The position numbers and the translations under genes are program-made. Below the pieces are notes generated by a model. That model did not search any database. It saw only the letters and a list, made by a program, of their open reading frames with translations, and was not told the origin of the DNA. From Schistosoma mansoni (taxonomy: Eukaryota; Platyhelminthes; Trematoda; Strigeidida; Schistosomatidae): a DNA stretch of 64,000 nucleotides. This document shows, in pieces, positions 37,146 to 47,600 of the stretch; positions within the stretch are counted from its first letter, which is position 1, and the number at the start of each line of letters is the position of its first letter. Where the stretch lies: assembly GCF_000237925.1 (NCBI RefSeq), contig NC_031502.1:35393299-35457298 (forward strand), written 5' to 3'.

Positions 37146-40100
37146 CATCTAAGTATTAGATTTAAAACATTTAGTCAGGATAGAATGTTTTTGTCAGACA
37201 ATGAATGAATAAATAAAAGTAAAAATGAAGGTCACTGGTAACCAATCATTTTTCACTTCTGTTTTTTTTATATCGCTTAGTATCTCACTTTCAATTAACT
37301 TGTAAAAATCAAATATCATACCATCCTTTATAATTTATCTGGTAAATATAATCATTGTATAAGATGTCAATATGTATTCGAATTTTTTTTTTGAAAAATT
37401 TTATATCTGAAGGTAACAGATTCAACCTTGATATTGATATTTATAAACCATAGTGACTTAATTATTCTAATTAATCATAAGAATTAGATTTTGTTTTCTA
37501 ACTCATTTGAAGTGTTATGTATATATATTTTTTTATTTTCGAAATTTCAGGTTATTTAATTAATCTTAGAATATTAATATTGGATACAAATGAACTGCAT
37601 AGTCTACCATCTGAAATTGGTTCATTGACACAATTAGAAAAATTATCTGCATCAAATAATCAATTGAAAAGTTTACCAACATCAATAGAGAGATTAAAGC
37701 AAATGAAAAGTCTACATTTAGCAAATAATTTAGTAATAACAAGGTTTTTTGAAAAAAGTATAACAGTTTATGATGAGTAGTTCTGTTTATTTAACTATTT
37801 ATATTGATGCAATTTACTACTACTACTTCTAGCATTAAAATAAAGTAACAAATATATCAGATAGATGGATTGCATTTGTAAAATGCTTTGAATCTAGGTC
37901 ATTCACTATTTGCCCTCGAAACTTCCACATGTACTTTGCTAATAACAGGTGATGATAATTGCAATTAGGACCATTATTTTATTTGACTTGGTGGATAATA
38001 ATATAAAAACACCATAGTCTTTGAACAAATTAGTGTTTTTCTGGACTAAGTTACTCATTTTCTAATGCTCTGGGGTTTGAAATTGAATGTACTGAGTTCT
38101 GGTTTTATTGTGATCACAAACACTGGAATATATGCTCATCCCACTCATGAATCCTAAATAAGATGAAAAATCACTTCCACAATCAACGTATTCTAAAAAT
38201 TCAAAACTAAAATATCATGAAAAGATCACGTAAAGCCAAAATTTCATACATTTCCACTTTCAGACTGAAGAAATGTTTCAGGATCCATTCAACAAAAAAT
38301 TAACTTTCGATTACTAATGTCTACTTTTAAGATAAATTTACGAATTTCTAACGAAATCGGTAGATTGTGAAATCAATTTTCTCTGAGAGGAAACAATCAT
38401 TACTGTCATCTTTATAGGATGTGGATTCATGACCCTAAAGATGATGTACTCATTGTGAGTAATTTAGGACTTGTATTTGATGCCATATAAGATTGTAGAA
38501 GTTTACTACTTTAAAGTCCTACCTAAAAATGAAATAATTGTTTACTGCTCTCTGATTTTAATTGATTTTTCAGCATAAGTGACATAATGAAAACTATCAC
38601 TTAACCAGATAACCTAGAACAGTTTATAATCACACTAGTTAACATATGATAAAATTTAATTTAGTATTTTCATAAAAGTCAAGTTGTACATATGAATTTT
38701 ATGATGTAGACAAAACAAAAAAGTTTCAGGTGATCAGTTAATGACTCATGTATCAATCATAGTCTACTTATTAGATGAACACCCTAGACTACTTATTTTA
38801 AATAATAGTTTTATTTTTGCGTCACAAAATAATTGATCAATTTAAACACACTAATCATTGATAAATGATTCATGTATTTATATTAAATGACCTGGAAAAT
38901 ATCAATTATCATATTAGAACAATGAATTGAACATTCATTTATATCATCAATTCTCTGGTTTCAAATAATGGTTATGGTTTATTGAAATGTGATTAAAACA
39001 GTCACTAGGCTAATTAAATTTACTAGGTTATTTCTATAAACATATATAAACATTTGTCATGTGTGAAATTATCACTGATCCAATCAAAAAATATTGATCG
39101 TGGTTAACAAAGTGGTAAGTGATTAAAAGGAACCACTTAATAAGGCTTAATAAATAAGGGATCACTTTACAAGTATTCATTCCTAGTATGGAACTTTTCA
39201 TTACAGCTCCTTGATCTTCAGTGGTGCTCGAATTAATTTCAGTCGATAATAAATACCAGGTACATTTTATATTTGCTATTGTCGGTAAAGACATACTGCT
39301 TGTACATGGTCAATTTTATCGCTAAACACGTAGTTAAATAAGACAGAACATGGATTTTAAAAAAAATATACATACTTCTAATCTTCAGGGAAAATTGAAT
39401 ATAGCGTCACCTGCGAAGTTGTTTCTGTCTACAATTAGTCAACGGATAATTGTGTTAATGCTTATAAAAGAAAAGTTAACCCTTAAATTTCTCATAATTC
39501 CCGTTGATAAGCTATGAAATATTTTAATCCTATCTTGGGTAGTTTAACGTTGATACATAGAACTTTGATCATTCATAAAGTCATATTTAGTTTCACAAAC
39601 AGCATGAACTTCTTTGAACTTGTAGATAGTATGAGTAAATAAACCACAAAAAATTCATACTTTCTTATCGTTTACCTCAGATAATCAAGCAATGGGTCAT
39701 GCGTATAAAGCTCCTTAGCGTTCAAACTATCGTGATATTTCTACAAAAAAATTTCTATTCCATGTTCTTTTTAAAAATTGAATTGTGTGCTAAAAGCATT
39801 TTCGAAAAACTAATATTCTATCGAAAGATCTATTATATGTCTGTATATCATTCTAAATAGAATATTTGATCGTGTGCGTTATAACTAGACTGAAAAAAAT
39901 CGGTAAACAATCAGTTACCGACTCTTCATACTAATTAATAATTGCATCTATCCATACTTTGAAACTAATAATATGAATTGGTTTTTATTATCCAATTAAA
40001 ACGCGGTGACACATCATTCAAATGATCAATACTTTAATATGTTAAAACCGTTTTTATAGCCTAGTGTTCCAAATCGATCAACTATATACCAGATCAGCAC

Positions 40101-42428
40101 TACTGACCATGAGCTGATGCAGATAAGTTCCTGTTGGTTGGTTATTCGTAAGCTTCTCTCTATTCCTAAAAGTCAGCAATCAGCTTCTACAACATATATT
40201 GCAAACAGATGTGGTTTGTATACAGATATACCGGACCTCATCACATCATAAAATGAAAAAGAATAATTATACATAAAAAAGTCAAGTGGCTATGAATAGG
40301 GAAGACTATAAGTAATAGACCGGTAACAAATCAGGAATAGTACGTCGTATGATAGTAGTTCATAAGTTAACAGAAAGCTTTTGATAAACAGAACACATAG
40401 AAATGATAATCTAGTTACTCAGTAATTATACATAATTATACAATACGAATATAAATAATAACACATAAATTAGTTATAGGAGTTACCATTCTTTCAATCT
40501 TCATTCTGCTATCAACTTGTTTTTATCGTATATGTCATTTAAAAAAAAATACTGATTGATTGGTGCAGTAACGAATTTTAATGCGTTCAAATAATAATTG
40601 TCAATAAAACTGAACTTGATAATCTTTACATTTGAATGATGACTGTCAATATAAATCACAAATAAATAATATTACAACAAGTGAGAAGCATTTACTATTC
40701 ACATATTGTACTGTAAAGGGACTATTATTTTTGTGACAAGAAATATAATGCAACATAGACTGGATGGGAGTTATCCTTCAAAATCGCACATAGAATCTAT
40801 CTTCGTTGGCAGTGTTCGAGGTGTAGTTGACGACAACGTGATCATAATCTTTATCCTGAGGATAGTATTCTTTGCACAAGTGTTTTTAAGAGTTAGTTCT
40901 TGTCTGTTTAACTAATTACTTAAGCTCATCTTCTTTGGATTTCCAGTATTTTAAAAAGTGCTGAACACACATTCAGAGAGCACTTCTGCTAGGGTAGAGA
41001 AATACTTAATTAGAAATACCAATGGTCATTTAGCAACCTTTTTCACGGTATAGCCCGAAATTTAGACTATTTTATTATTGTATGCCATGAAAAAAGCTTT
41101 AAACTATGTATTTTGTTAGATTAACTTTCCCCCACCTCTTGTTTTTATTTTTATCTAACTTTCAAAAAAAACAACTAATAACCACAGTTTGCTGAGTTTC
41201 CTAAACCAATATTGAAATTAACAAAGTTGGAGTTCTTAGATTTAAGCAGTAATCATTTGGAAATGTTACCATCATCTATAACTGATTTAATCAATTTAGA
41301 AAGTTTATTATTATTCGACAATCGTTTGATCAGTTTACCAGAGGATATTGGTGAATTACGAAATATAAGATGTTTATGGTTGGGTGATAATAAACTGGAA
41401 AGTTTGCCACAATCAATTGTTGAACTACGTGGATTGATATGGTCACCATTATTATCACCAAGTACAACAGTTGGTGGAAACCCTTTAAGAGACCCACCGA
41501 TTAAAGTAAGTGTTTCTGGTGAATTTTTATTAAGTATTTTTGTATAATGGGTGAGATAAATACTTTCCTGATGTTCACATAACAGTACAATATTTCCTTT
41601 AAAGGAATATGAACTAAATATTGGATGATGTAGCGAAACCCATAGAACCCAGAATTCGTAGGACAATGTAATATATTTATACTTTCTGTGGTTACGGAAG
41701 ATTTAGTAAACTACATCCATATCTCTTCCTAATTACTTGGATATCTACCTTCTGATTATTTACACACTTCACCACATAGTGTTGTGTAATTTTTGATGAC
41801 AATGATCGTCTTCTTTAATAAGCTCTTCCTTCAAATCTCAACCTGCTTTGAATACCGTTATCATAACACTTACCACTATTTCTTTTATTTAATATTAGAT
41901 GTATAGTCTACATAACCGTTATCACTGATGGATGACATTATTAAAAAAGGGACTATTGCTCCTCTGAACACTTTCATTAGACCTTGAAACTAATCAGACT
42001 TATATAGGTACATTCAAACATTTATTCTAGTAAAAGAACAATATTTAACTTCTGAAATGAAGAAGAGTACGTTGTGAAAATTTACCGTTTCATCTGTAAT
42101 GAAGATAATTTTTTGGGAAACTCAGAAAATTCAACTTTATTTTTAGTATTTTCAACAAATAAAATCTAAGGTTGTCGATAATGAGATAACTGGGAGTCAT
42201 GTTAGATGAATTTACGCTCGTATATATTGTACATGTAACGTGCTTTTTTAGGAAATAATTATTTTCACTCGAATGTATAATATCGTAAAGCAGTACTGAC
42301 CAGATTTATTTAAAATAGTATGCCTTTAAACAGTGATGTAACAACAAAATTCTATCATTATATTTCAGGTATGCAGTGCAGGACTAGAAGAACTGGATAG
42401 ATATTTCGGTGTGGAAATAATTAAATGA
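22983..42428 (+). CDS. Leucine-rich-repeat protein, SHOC2/PIRL-like type (four exons)
   Basis: Exons are 22983-23187, 37551-37732, 41188-41505 and 42369-42428. Introns are GT/AG and phases join exactly to 255 codons including stop (254 aa). About eight LRRs of the 23-residue LxxLxLxxNxLxxLPxxIxxL type run through the chain, e.g. LRILILDTNELHSLPSEIGS, LEFLDLSSNHLEMLPSSI and IRCLWLGDNKLESLPQSI. A short cap, NPLRDPPIKVCSAGLEELDRYF, ends the protein. There is no signal peptide or membrane segment, so it is probably an intracellular scaffold of the Ras-group LRR kind; the partner is unknown. Repeat 2 holds an insertion (SPERQPSLTYK). Exon 2 is taken to end at GTAATA because that joins LHLANNL to FAEFPKP in register with the repeat; the reading frame runs on past this donor for 16 codons. 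I did not recognise a specific orthologue. Confidence 0.85.
23855..23998 (-). repeat. Second-family SINE, old copy
   Basis: The - strand keeps the order of the family: CAGTGGTCTATGAG (A-box region), a degraded B box, then CACTGCTGAAGAGTCC at the start of the ribozyme segment. The rest of the body is missing. It lies in LRR intron 1. Confidence 0.55.
24320..24432 (+). repeat. Second-family SINE 3' ends, inverted fragments
   Basis: 24320-24360 matches the SINE 3' end in antisense (GTGGAGATTGGTGAG...ATCATGAACC). 24361-24432 matches it in sense (CAGTGCTTTCAGGTTTTCAG, then TGGTGGTCTGAC). The two form a small inverted pair, with no tRNA head and no ribozyme core. Confidence 0.5.
28125..28435. repeat. 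Sm-alpha-like SINE: antisense head joined to a sense tail
   Basis: 28125-28310 reads on the - strand as an Sm-alpha-like unit: an A-box region, AGGTACACC, then a ribozyme segment whose GAUGAAAC arm is kept while the CUGAUGA arm is damaged. 28310-28435 is the 3' tail of the family in + orientation (CCACATATGTCAAAAGGGATTG, CATCAATGGGAAGATCC). The two parts point in opposite directions, as at 35728-36250. Confidence 0.65.
28502..28587. repeat. Compound microsatellite (CT)n(TA)n
   Basis: An almost pure CT/TC stretch to about 28556 runs straight into (TA)n to 28587. It lies just beyond a SINE 3' tail. Confidence 0.95.
31132..31322 (+). repeat. Sm-alpha-like hammerhead SINE, nearly whole
   Basis: Sense copy. 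The A-box-like TAGCCAAGTGG is followed by a B-box region (CATTCAGGTC, worn), TCTGGGATGCAGGTACATCC, and the hammerhead arm CTGATGAGTCCCAAATA. The cleavage context CACGTC then CTGGATTCC ends the ribozyme segment. The catalytic arm CUGAUGA and the GUC site are kept, but the stem II partner and the GAAA arm have changed (AAACGGAA), so cleavage is unlikely. Established knowledge: Sm-alpha is the schistosome SINE-like repeat that encodes an active hammerhead. Confidence 0.8.
32846..32927 (-). repeat. Second-family SINE with the ribozyme segment removed
   Basis: On the - strand GGCGGGATCGTGGATGAG runs straight into CGTCCAGTGCTTCCAGG, skipping the CUGAGGA...GAAAC core that sits there in the 34826 copy. 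It lies head to head with the sense copy at 32930. Confidence 0.65.
32930..33225 (+). repeat. Second-family SINE, long sense copy
   Basis: It includes sequence upstream of the tRNA-like head (GATAGTAACTCACTGAAGAC...), then TGGTCTATAGG (A box region) and GGGTTAGAATCTCG (B box with one change). The hammerhead segment is at about 33126-33173. GACGAAAC, the palindrome ACGGCCGT and the GUC cleavage context are intact. The other arm reads CCGAGGA in place of CUGAGGA and stem I has mismatches, so the ribozyme is probably dead. Confidence 0.75.
33700..33935 (+). repeat. Unclassified interspersed repeat, copy 2
   Basis: Co-linear with 21490-21725. A 95-codon frame across it is most likely accidental, because the other copy is not open and the frame has no family motif. 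Confidence 0.5.
34826..34985 (-). repeat. Second-family SINE with an intact hammerhead
   Basis: The - strand has the B box GGTTCGAATCT (perfect match to the polymerase III consensus), then GGCGGGATCGTGGATGCG, the ribozyme, CTTTCAGGTTTTCCATG and a 3' end of the form TCATGATTTCAACTAT...TCTCCAC. The A-box half of the tRNA head is missing, so the copy is 5'-truncated. Confidence 0.8.
34897..34942 (-). ncRNA. Hammerhead ribozyme (type I, minimal stem III)
   Basis: Read on the - strand, the 46 nt divide as GCACTG (stem I), CTGAGGA (core, fits CUGANGA), GTCC / loop CATAATA / GGAC (stem II, four pairs), GAAA (core), CGGCCGTC (stem III ending in the GUC cleavage triplet), and CAGTGC (stem I, six perfect pairs). 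Every invariant core base is present. Stem III is the self-complementary ACGGCCGT with almost no loop, as in Sm-alpha, so paired (dimeric) hammerheads may be the active form. The activity is inferred from the fold, not shown. Confidence 0.8.
35728..35985 (-). repeat. Sm-alpha-like hammerhead SINE, antisense copy
   Basis: The - strand shows GGGTTCGAGTCCTGGAG (good B box) and, further on, the ribozyme segment with CTGACGAG and GATGAAACGGGCGTC. Both catalytic arms are recognisable. Stem I (CATA against TTGG) and one stem II pair are lost, so cleavage is doubtful. It abuts a sense copy at 35985. Confidence 0.75.
35985..36250 (+). repeat. Sm-alpha-like hammerhead SINE, sense copy
   Basis: GGGTTCGAGTTTTGAAG (B box region), TCTGGGATGCAGGTACATCC, and the ribozyme segment AGATGACAGGTCCC...GACGAAACGTGCGTC. 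The 3' part follows (CTATCTATCTCTGCTTAGAATG, CCCATATGCCAGTA, CATCAATGGGAAGATTC). The GAAAC arm and GUC site are kept; the CUGACGA arm is altered. With 35728-35985 it forms an inverted pair. Confidence 0.8.
37102..37144. repeat. (AT)n microsatellite
   Basis: Pure AT/TA dinucleotide run of about 43 bases in LRR intron 1, about 400 bases before exon 2. Confidence 0.95.
37733..41187 (+). other. LRR gene intron 2, nothing recognised
   Basis: About 3.5 kb of AT-rich intron. No SINE, LINE or RNA gene could be named. Short frames (39034-39294 -, 40706-40915 +) have no motif. Confidence 0.45.
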
Positions 42429-43105
42429 ATCTACATAGGCAAACAAATGCAATTCTGTAACAATTATACACAAGTGACTAGTACTTATCTGGACAAAATT
42501 TATTCCTCAGTTGAACATAGTAAACAATTTATTGATATTTTTACTGATATATATATATATATATGCTACTCATACATACACATAATAAATAATCGAAATT
42601 ACGCTTACTAACAAGAGCACGAGTACGCACTGAATAGTAATCTAGCTAAATTTCGCATATCTCACTAGACAAGTTTTTGATGAATACACCATAATAGTCA
42701 GTAGCTTTGTGTAACGACGTAAGTTTGGATTAAGTCAATAGGAACATAAATTATTGTAAACAATCTACCATTAATTTTAGAGATGACGTGACATTGACAA
42801 ATTAAACACTCAACAAGAAACCTATTAATGTATGAATTGAGATAAAAACATTCCAAACTAACATCATACTGGATGTAAAGTGTTGCCCTTTGATGGGACT
42901 GAAAACATAGGTTTGTTTGTTTTCTTTTTGATACATAAGGGAAGAGTGAAGATGTGATATTACTTCTCTTGACACGATTCTGAAGTTCTGAGCAGGGATA
43001 CAAGCTGTGATATACACTAATTTGTACAACAACCAATATATACCTAACAATGCTTCCAATGGAAATGTTAGTTTTTCTTAGTTCTTAATATATTCCAGTG
43101 AAATC
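42429..43105. other. LRR gene 3' flank
   Basis: AATAAA at 42584-42589, about 155 bases after the stop, is a good poly(A) candidate. A short (TA)n run is at about 42548-42565. Overlapping - strand frames at 42698-43059 carry no motif. Confidence 0.45.
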
Positions 43106-43345
43106 ATGAACCAATCTGAGTCAGACCACCATTGAAAACTTAGGAGCACTGGACGACATTCTGTTCCTGTCTGGAACTCCTCAGCAGTGCACATGCACGA
43201 CCGGGAAAGTGAGACACGAATCCAGGACTTTAGGTCTCGAGCGAATGTTTAACCCATGGACCACTGAGCAGGCATCCAAAAGTGGTAATGTCTAACTTCA
43301 ATCAATCCACGATATTGCATGATTATCTTCCATTGTCTTCGGTGG
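43106..43345 (-). repeat. Second-family SINE, full-length-like but decayed
   Basis: The - strand runs from upstream sequence (ATCAATCATGC... side at 43345) through CAGTGGTCCATGGG (A-box region), a degraded B box and GCACTGCTGAGGAGTTCC. Stem I and the CUGAGGA arm are intact, but the GAAA arm reads CAGAAT, so it should be inactive. It lies between the LRR and DUSP genes. Confidence 0.7.
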
Positions 43346-43439
43346 GTAACTGCCTCACACCCGACACACACTAGCGCCACTAGGCACGGCTTATTACTAA
43401 AATTGAGGAAATCTCTTCTCAGAGTTAGTCACTAATGAG

Positions 43440-43560
43440 CACAAGATCGGGGATGTGCACTGCCGAGGTGTTCCATACTACAACGAAACCCCCATCCAGT
43501 GCTTCCAGGTTTTTAATGGTGTTATAACTTAGGTTGGTTCACGATTTTAATGAAATTCAA
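43440..43560 (+). repeat. Second-family SINE, sense fragment
   Basis: GATCGGGGATGTGCACTGCC, a worn ribozyme segment still containing ACGAAAC, then CCAGTGCTTCCAGG and the 3' end. It is in inverted orientation to the copy at 43106, which it nearly adjoins. Confidence 0.65.
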
Positions 43561-44645
43561 CAATCTCCACAACCCCAAAATAAATATATTTATCAATAAG
43601 TATTTATCTTTGGTATGGTTTGCATGTTTTTTTGTAAAAGCAAGCCAGTACATTAGGCAACTATTGTATTTTATCAATTACTTAAGAGAAATCCAAAACA
43701 CGAGAATCTCGTTGCAATATTTTCAATTGCGAAATAGGTGGCCTGCAGGTTTCCCTTTTGGGCCACAAAACAAGGAGTAATCTATTGACCAAAATACCAG
43801 TCAATTGTTTCACTTTCTAGACAAAAAGTATGAGATAAGAGGAAAGAGGTTAATTTGTAACAACAAATTGATTTAATTTGAAAAATCCCTAAAACAAATA
43901 CAGTATATATAGTATACATGTACATAAGTAGGTAGGTAGTATAAGACAAATGTTCGACGTACAATAAAAAATTTTAAAAAAAACAAAAAAAGAAACTAAT
44001 TCTTCTCTATGCGTACACATCAAAAGAAAAAAATGTTAGGGATATTTACAGTTAAGTAAACCATTAAAATATTATGTAAGGCACAAGTGAATTATGTGTG
44101 CGTTTATTTTTCTATGTACAGTATATATATATAACAATTGTTCAACTAGAATACGTTTAACTAGACCAGTAAGAATACTACTGTAGTACTTAAAATGATG
44201 GAATGTTTAAGGTATAAACAAGGTTATAAAATGCATGTAATCAATTATTTGGACAAAATAAACATGTGAAAAATTGGGTAAAGAAGGAAAACAAAGTGGG
44301 GAGATAACGTTAAAAAAGACAAACACACAAGAAAAATTGGCACGGTAACACTCTAATAAAAGGCTTAAAATCAGAGTGGTAAACAATCACTATGCATAAG
44401 CCTTTAAAAAACCTGGATAGCAAAACAACTCAAGGCTGTTAGTAATTGTGGTAATATTAGTCATTATACAAATAGATTTAGTTCTAGTCGATAAATGCAC
44501 TAAGTTTATTTACAAATACTTAGCAAAAAGAGGAAATGATCTAATGAAACTAGTTTTTTAAATGTTGATCGTAGAAAAAAGCAAGGAAGGAAATAGTGTT
44601 GACTGAAAGCAATTCTTCTCTATAATCAACTTCACAAAATCCTCC
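43561..44645. other. DUSP 3' flank
   Basis: On the DUSP strand AATAAA occurs at 44510-44505, about 140 bases past the stop, the nearest poly(A) candidate. Another is at 44108-44103. No gene is seen. Confidence 0.45.
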
Positions 44646-47600
44646 TTAAGAAATTGGGAATAGACTGCAACTACTACTGTTATGTGGTGAATTGTGGCTA
44701 GTCGATGGTGGTGGACTACTATTACCAGATGATTGCACAAGGAATTGTTGTTGAAGTCGACACGAATTATCCACACTAGTACTTTTTGGTATTAACCGCA
44801 TGGTATTAGCAATGTTGGTCATTTTTAAGTTAGTTGACAACTGTCCAGGGTCGAATCTCTTTGAATCCATCAGAGACGATGAAGTAAGCTCACCGGGAAC
44901 AGGTAAAGACCTGCGTACAGAAAAGAGATGAGAGGAATTATTCGAAAAACCCTGATCCCCAAAAAAGACTAGATCTATATCACGTTGTGATGGGGCACTA
45001 CGACTGAGATTAGACGTATTGAAACACCTAGGTGATGAAATGAGACAACCCTGAAATTTGTCTCTTTTTATGTAGCTTGTGTTTAAGCTTTCATTGCTAT
45101 GTGAGCGCAATAGATTAACAGGTAGACTAGGTTTTCGACAGTATGAAAGAGATTTTGAACACCCTGTGGGAACAACCTGGGTTTCAAATGATTTCATCCC
45201 AACAGTATTCGCATTACATTTCTGCAGCTGTTCGTATTCAAGCTTTGGTTCTTGAGATATTGGGTTGGAAGGACTAAGCTCCCTCACTCTAGATGAACTA
45301 GTCGATGGCAAGTTACTTGGTAAACGAAATGCTCCATGTGCATGCAAAATACTACGGTAAACTGGATGACTTCCGTCAGTAGATACTGGTCTTGGGGTCG
45401 GTGGTGCACTTGCATGTGAAGAAAGACGACGCTGAGCAAGCAAAGTTGGTCTTGTGGTACCAACTGTCGATGATGAACGACGAAGTCTAAGAATACTAGC
45501 TGGTGAAAGTGTAGTGGCTAAGTGGATGGGATGTGGTGGCATAACAGTTGAGCATGGTTCAAATCTCAAAGTTTGTAAACTAGTATAAGATGAAAGAAAA
45601 GGTTTGAATTTAAGCATCTGTATGGCAGATTCAGGACCCGGAAGCACATGTCCAGGAACAAAAGACGATGGAGCACGAGAAACAGACAGTAAAGAGCGAT
45701 ACTCTTCTAAGGGTGAAGATATCTCTAGCTTGGACAAACCAGTGCAAGGAGATGGTAATAATGGATTAGAAGATTGAGTAGGTGACAATAACGCTGAGAC
45801 TCTGCTACGTTTTTCTTCAGTTGGACTTATTCCAGACTCGAAAATTGGCCTAACCGACCCCCCACAATGTAGCGAACTTTTTCTAACAGGTCCTTCTGAA
45901 ACTCCTGCAAAAGACGACGAAGTAGCTTCCAAACCAAGGTATGTTGGTCTTTCCCGTTTCTTAGATAACACCTTCGGAGACGTTGGAGTTAAATTTAGTG
46001 AGAATGATGACGAATGAAGACCAGACTTTAACATAGAAGAGCTTTGTACCTCTGTGGACATGCTTCGGATTGAACACAAACTAGCAGGGCTATCAAACGT
46101 CGGAGTGCTATCGATTGGAATAGAAGCTTCACTACAACCAGAATCATGAAGTTGATGCTCAAACTCCAACAACTGTCCAAGAAAATTAAAATTAGGTGCA
46201 ACGCTGTTTCGTCCAGATTTAACAACACTAGAAAATCGATAGAAATGTTAACAATTAAACAACGGGAGACAATAAATTTAACTTTATTATTATATAATTA
46301 CATAAACTACTTTTAAATCGACAAACATAATGGGACTGTAATATACAAGAAGAAAAATATAGTTGAATCTGTATACAATTTGGAATTCTTTCCTAATTCA
46401 ATAAAAGTAAAAAACAAATTGTGGCTAAATTGATAAGTTTACGCACAAAGACAAAGTAAATACTATCTATTAAAAAAATAGGAACATTTTGTAAATATTA
46501 TGTCCAATTTACAAAAAGAGTTGAAGAATGTATATCTCCAGTGAGGAAGAAAACCAACCTGTCATGTACCAAAGTTTGAAGTTAACTATACACAAAAAAG
46601 GAACAGCGTTTTAAAATAATACGTTTTAACATTGAACGACCATAAAAATCTAGAAGTCCATCGAAATATTCTTTCCTAAATTTACATTTTCCCTTCATTC
46701 AAGATAACACTATGGTGTAAGGAGCAGCCAACAATGAGTAACACGCCTAACAATTTCAACCGCTGAAGTTGTCGAATTCTATAAACTAACTTACCCTATC
46801 AACGCAAAACTACGTACAGAACTTAAACAACAATTCACCAATGGCTCCATCGCACAACATCCAATAGAAGTAGAGATTGTGTTATTGAGAGATAAACCCG
46901 TCTTTTTAAAGGTAATCAGCATTGTTAACACCACGAACATCTTATTTTGATGGTTAGCAAGGAAAATTCTACGTATTTGTGTCAAATTTTGTGCATCATC
47001 AGTCTATAAGAGTTGGCACGACACTCCTTTTTGTGTAGAAACAATTCTAATCTTTTAATTTACTTCTCATAACTATATATAGGTACATAAAATCCATTTA
47101 ACAACGCAAATAATGATAACTTTCCTATCAAGATTATCTGGTATTTCGATAATGAAAACAAAATTTAGACGCCCTCTACAAGATGATTTGGTAGAAGTAC
47201 AAATAATTAGCTTTCTTATTACAGAAGTAAAAACTGTCAATGACAGCCAACAGCTTTATATTATTTTTCCACCAAACAATTACTGATTATTACAAGAGAT
47301 AAAATGAGTAGAAAAGTAATTTTCACTGAATAAATGGATGGTATGAATCAATGAATGTTATAAAACATCAACAGAAAAAACTACACATTATACTAGTAAT
47401 ATCGTGCAAATAGATTTAGAAGAAAGATAATACTATACTACTTCGATAACATTAAGTTAGTCACCTAACTTTCTAAAAATAATATCACTCAGTCAGTATA
47501 AAAAAACTAAAACATCCTTTTACATACAAAATTAAAACAACTCAACATAGATTTTAGATACGCAAGTATACAACAAAATAACATAGAAGTAAAGCATCCA

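Larger units (their letters stand above)
23188..37550 (+). other. LRR gene intron 1 (14.4 kb), repeat-filled
   Basis: No exon was found inside. Recognised contents are SINE copies of two families (23855, 24320, 28125, 31132, 32846, 32930, 34826, 35728 and 35985), an unclassified repeat (33700) and simple repeats (28502, 37102). The stretches 24440-28120, 28590-31130, 31325-32840, 33940-34820, 34990-35725 and 36255-37100 are AT-rich and show nothing nameable. Frames such as 25721-25951 (-) lack motifs. Confidence 0.6.

Noticed and set aside
41253-41666. 137-codon - strand frame
   Set aside because: It is the reverse of LRR exon 3; the + strand encodes in-register leucine-rich repeats.
22983-42428. 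Naming the LRR gene RSU1
   Set aside because: RSU1 has a different N-terminus and a charged C-terminal tail; here the repeats end in a short NPLRDPP cap. Only the LRR class is supported.
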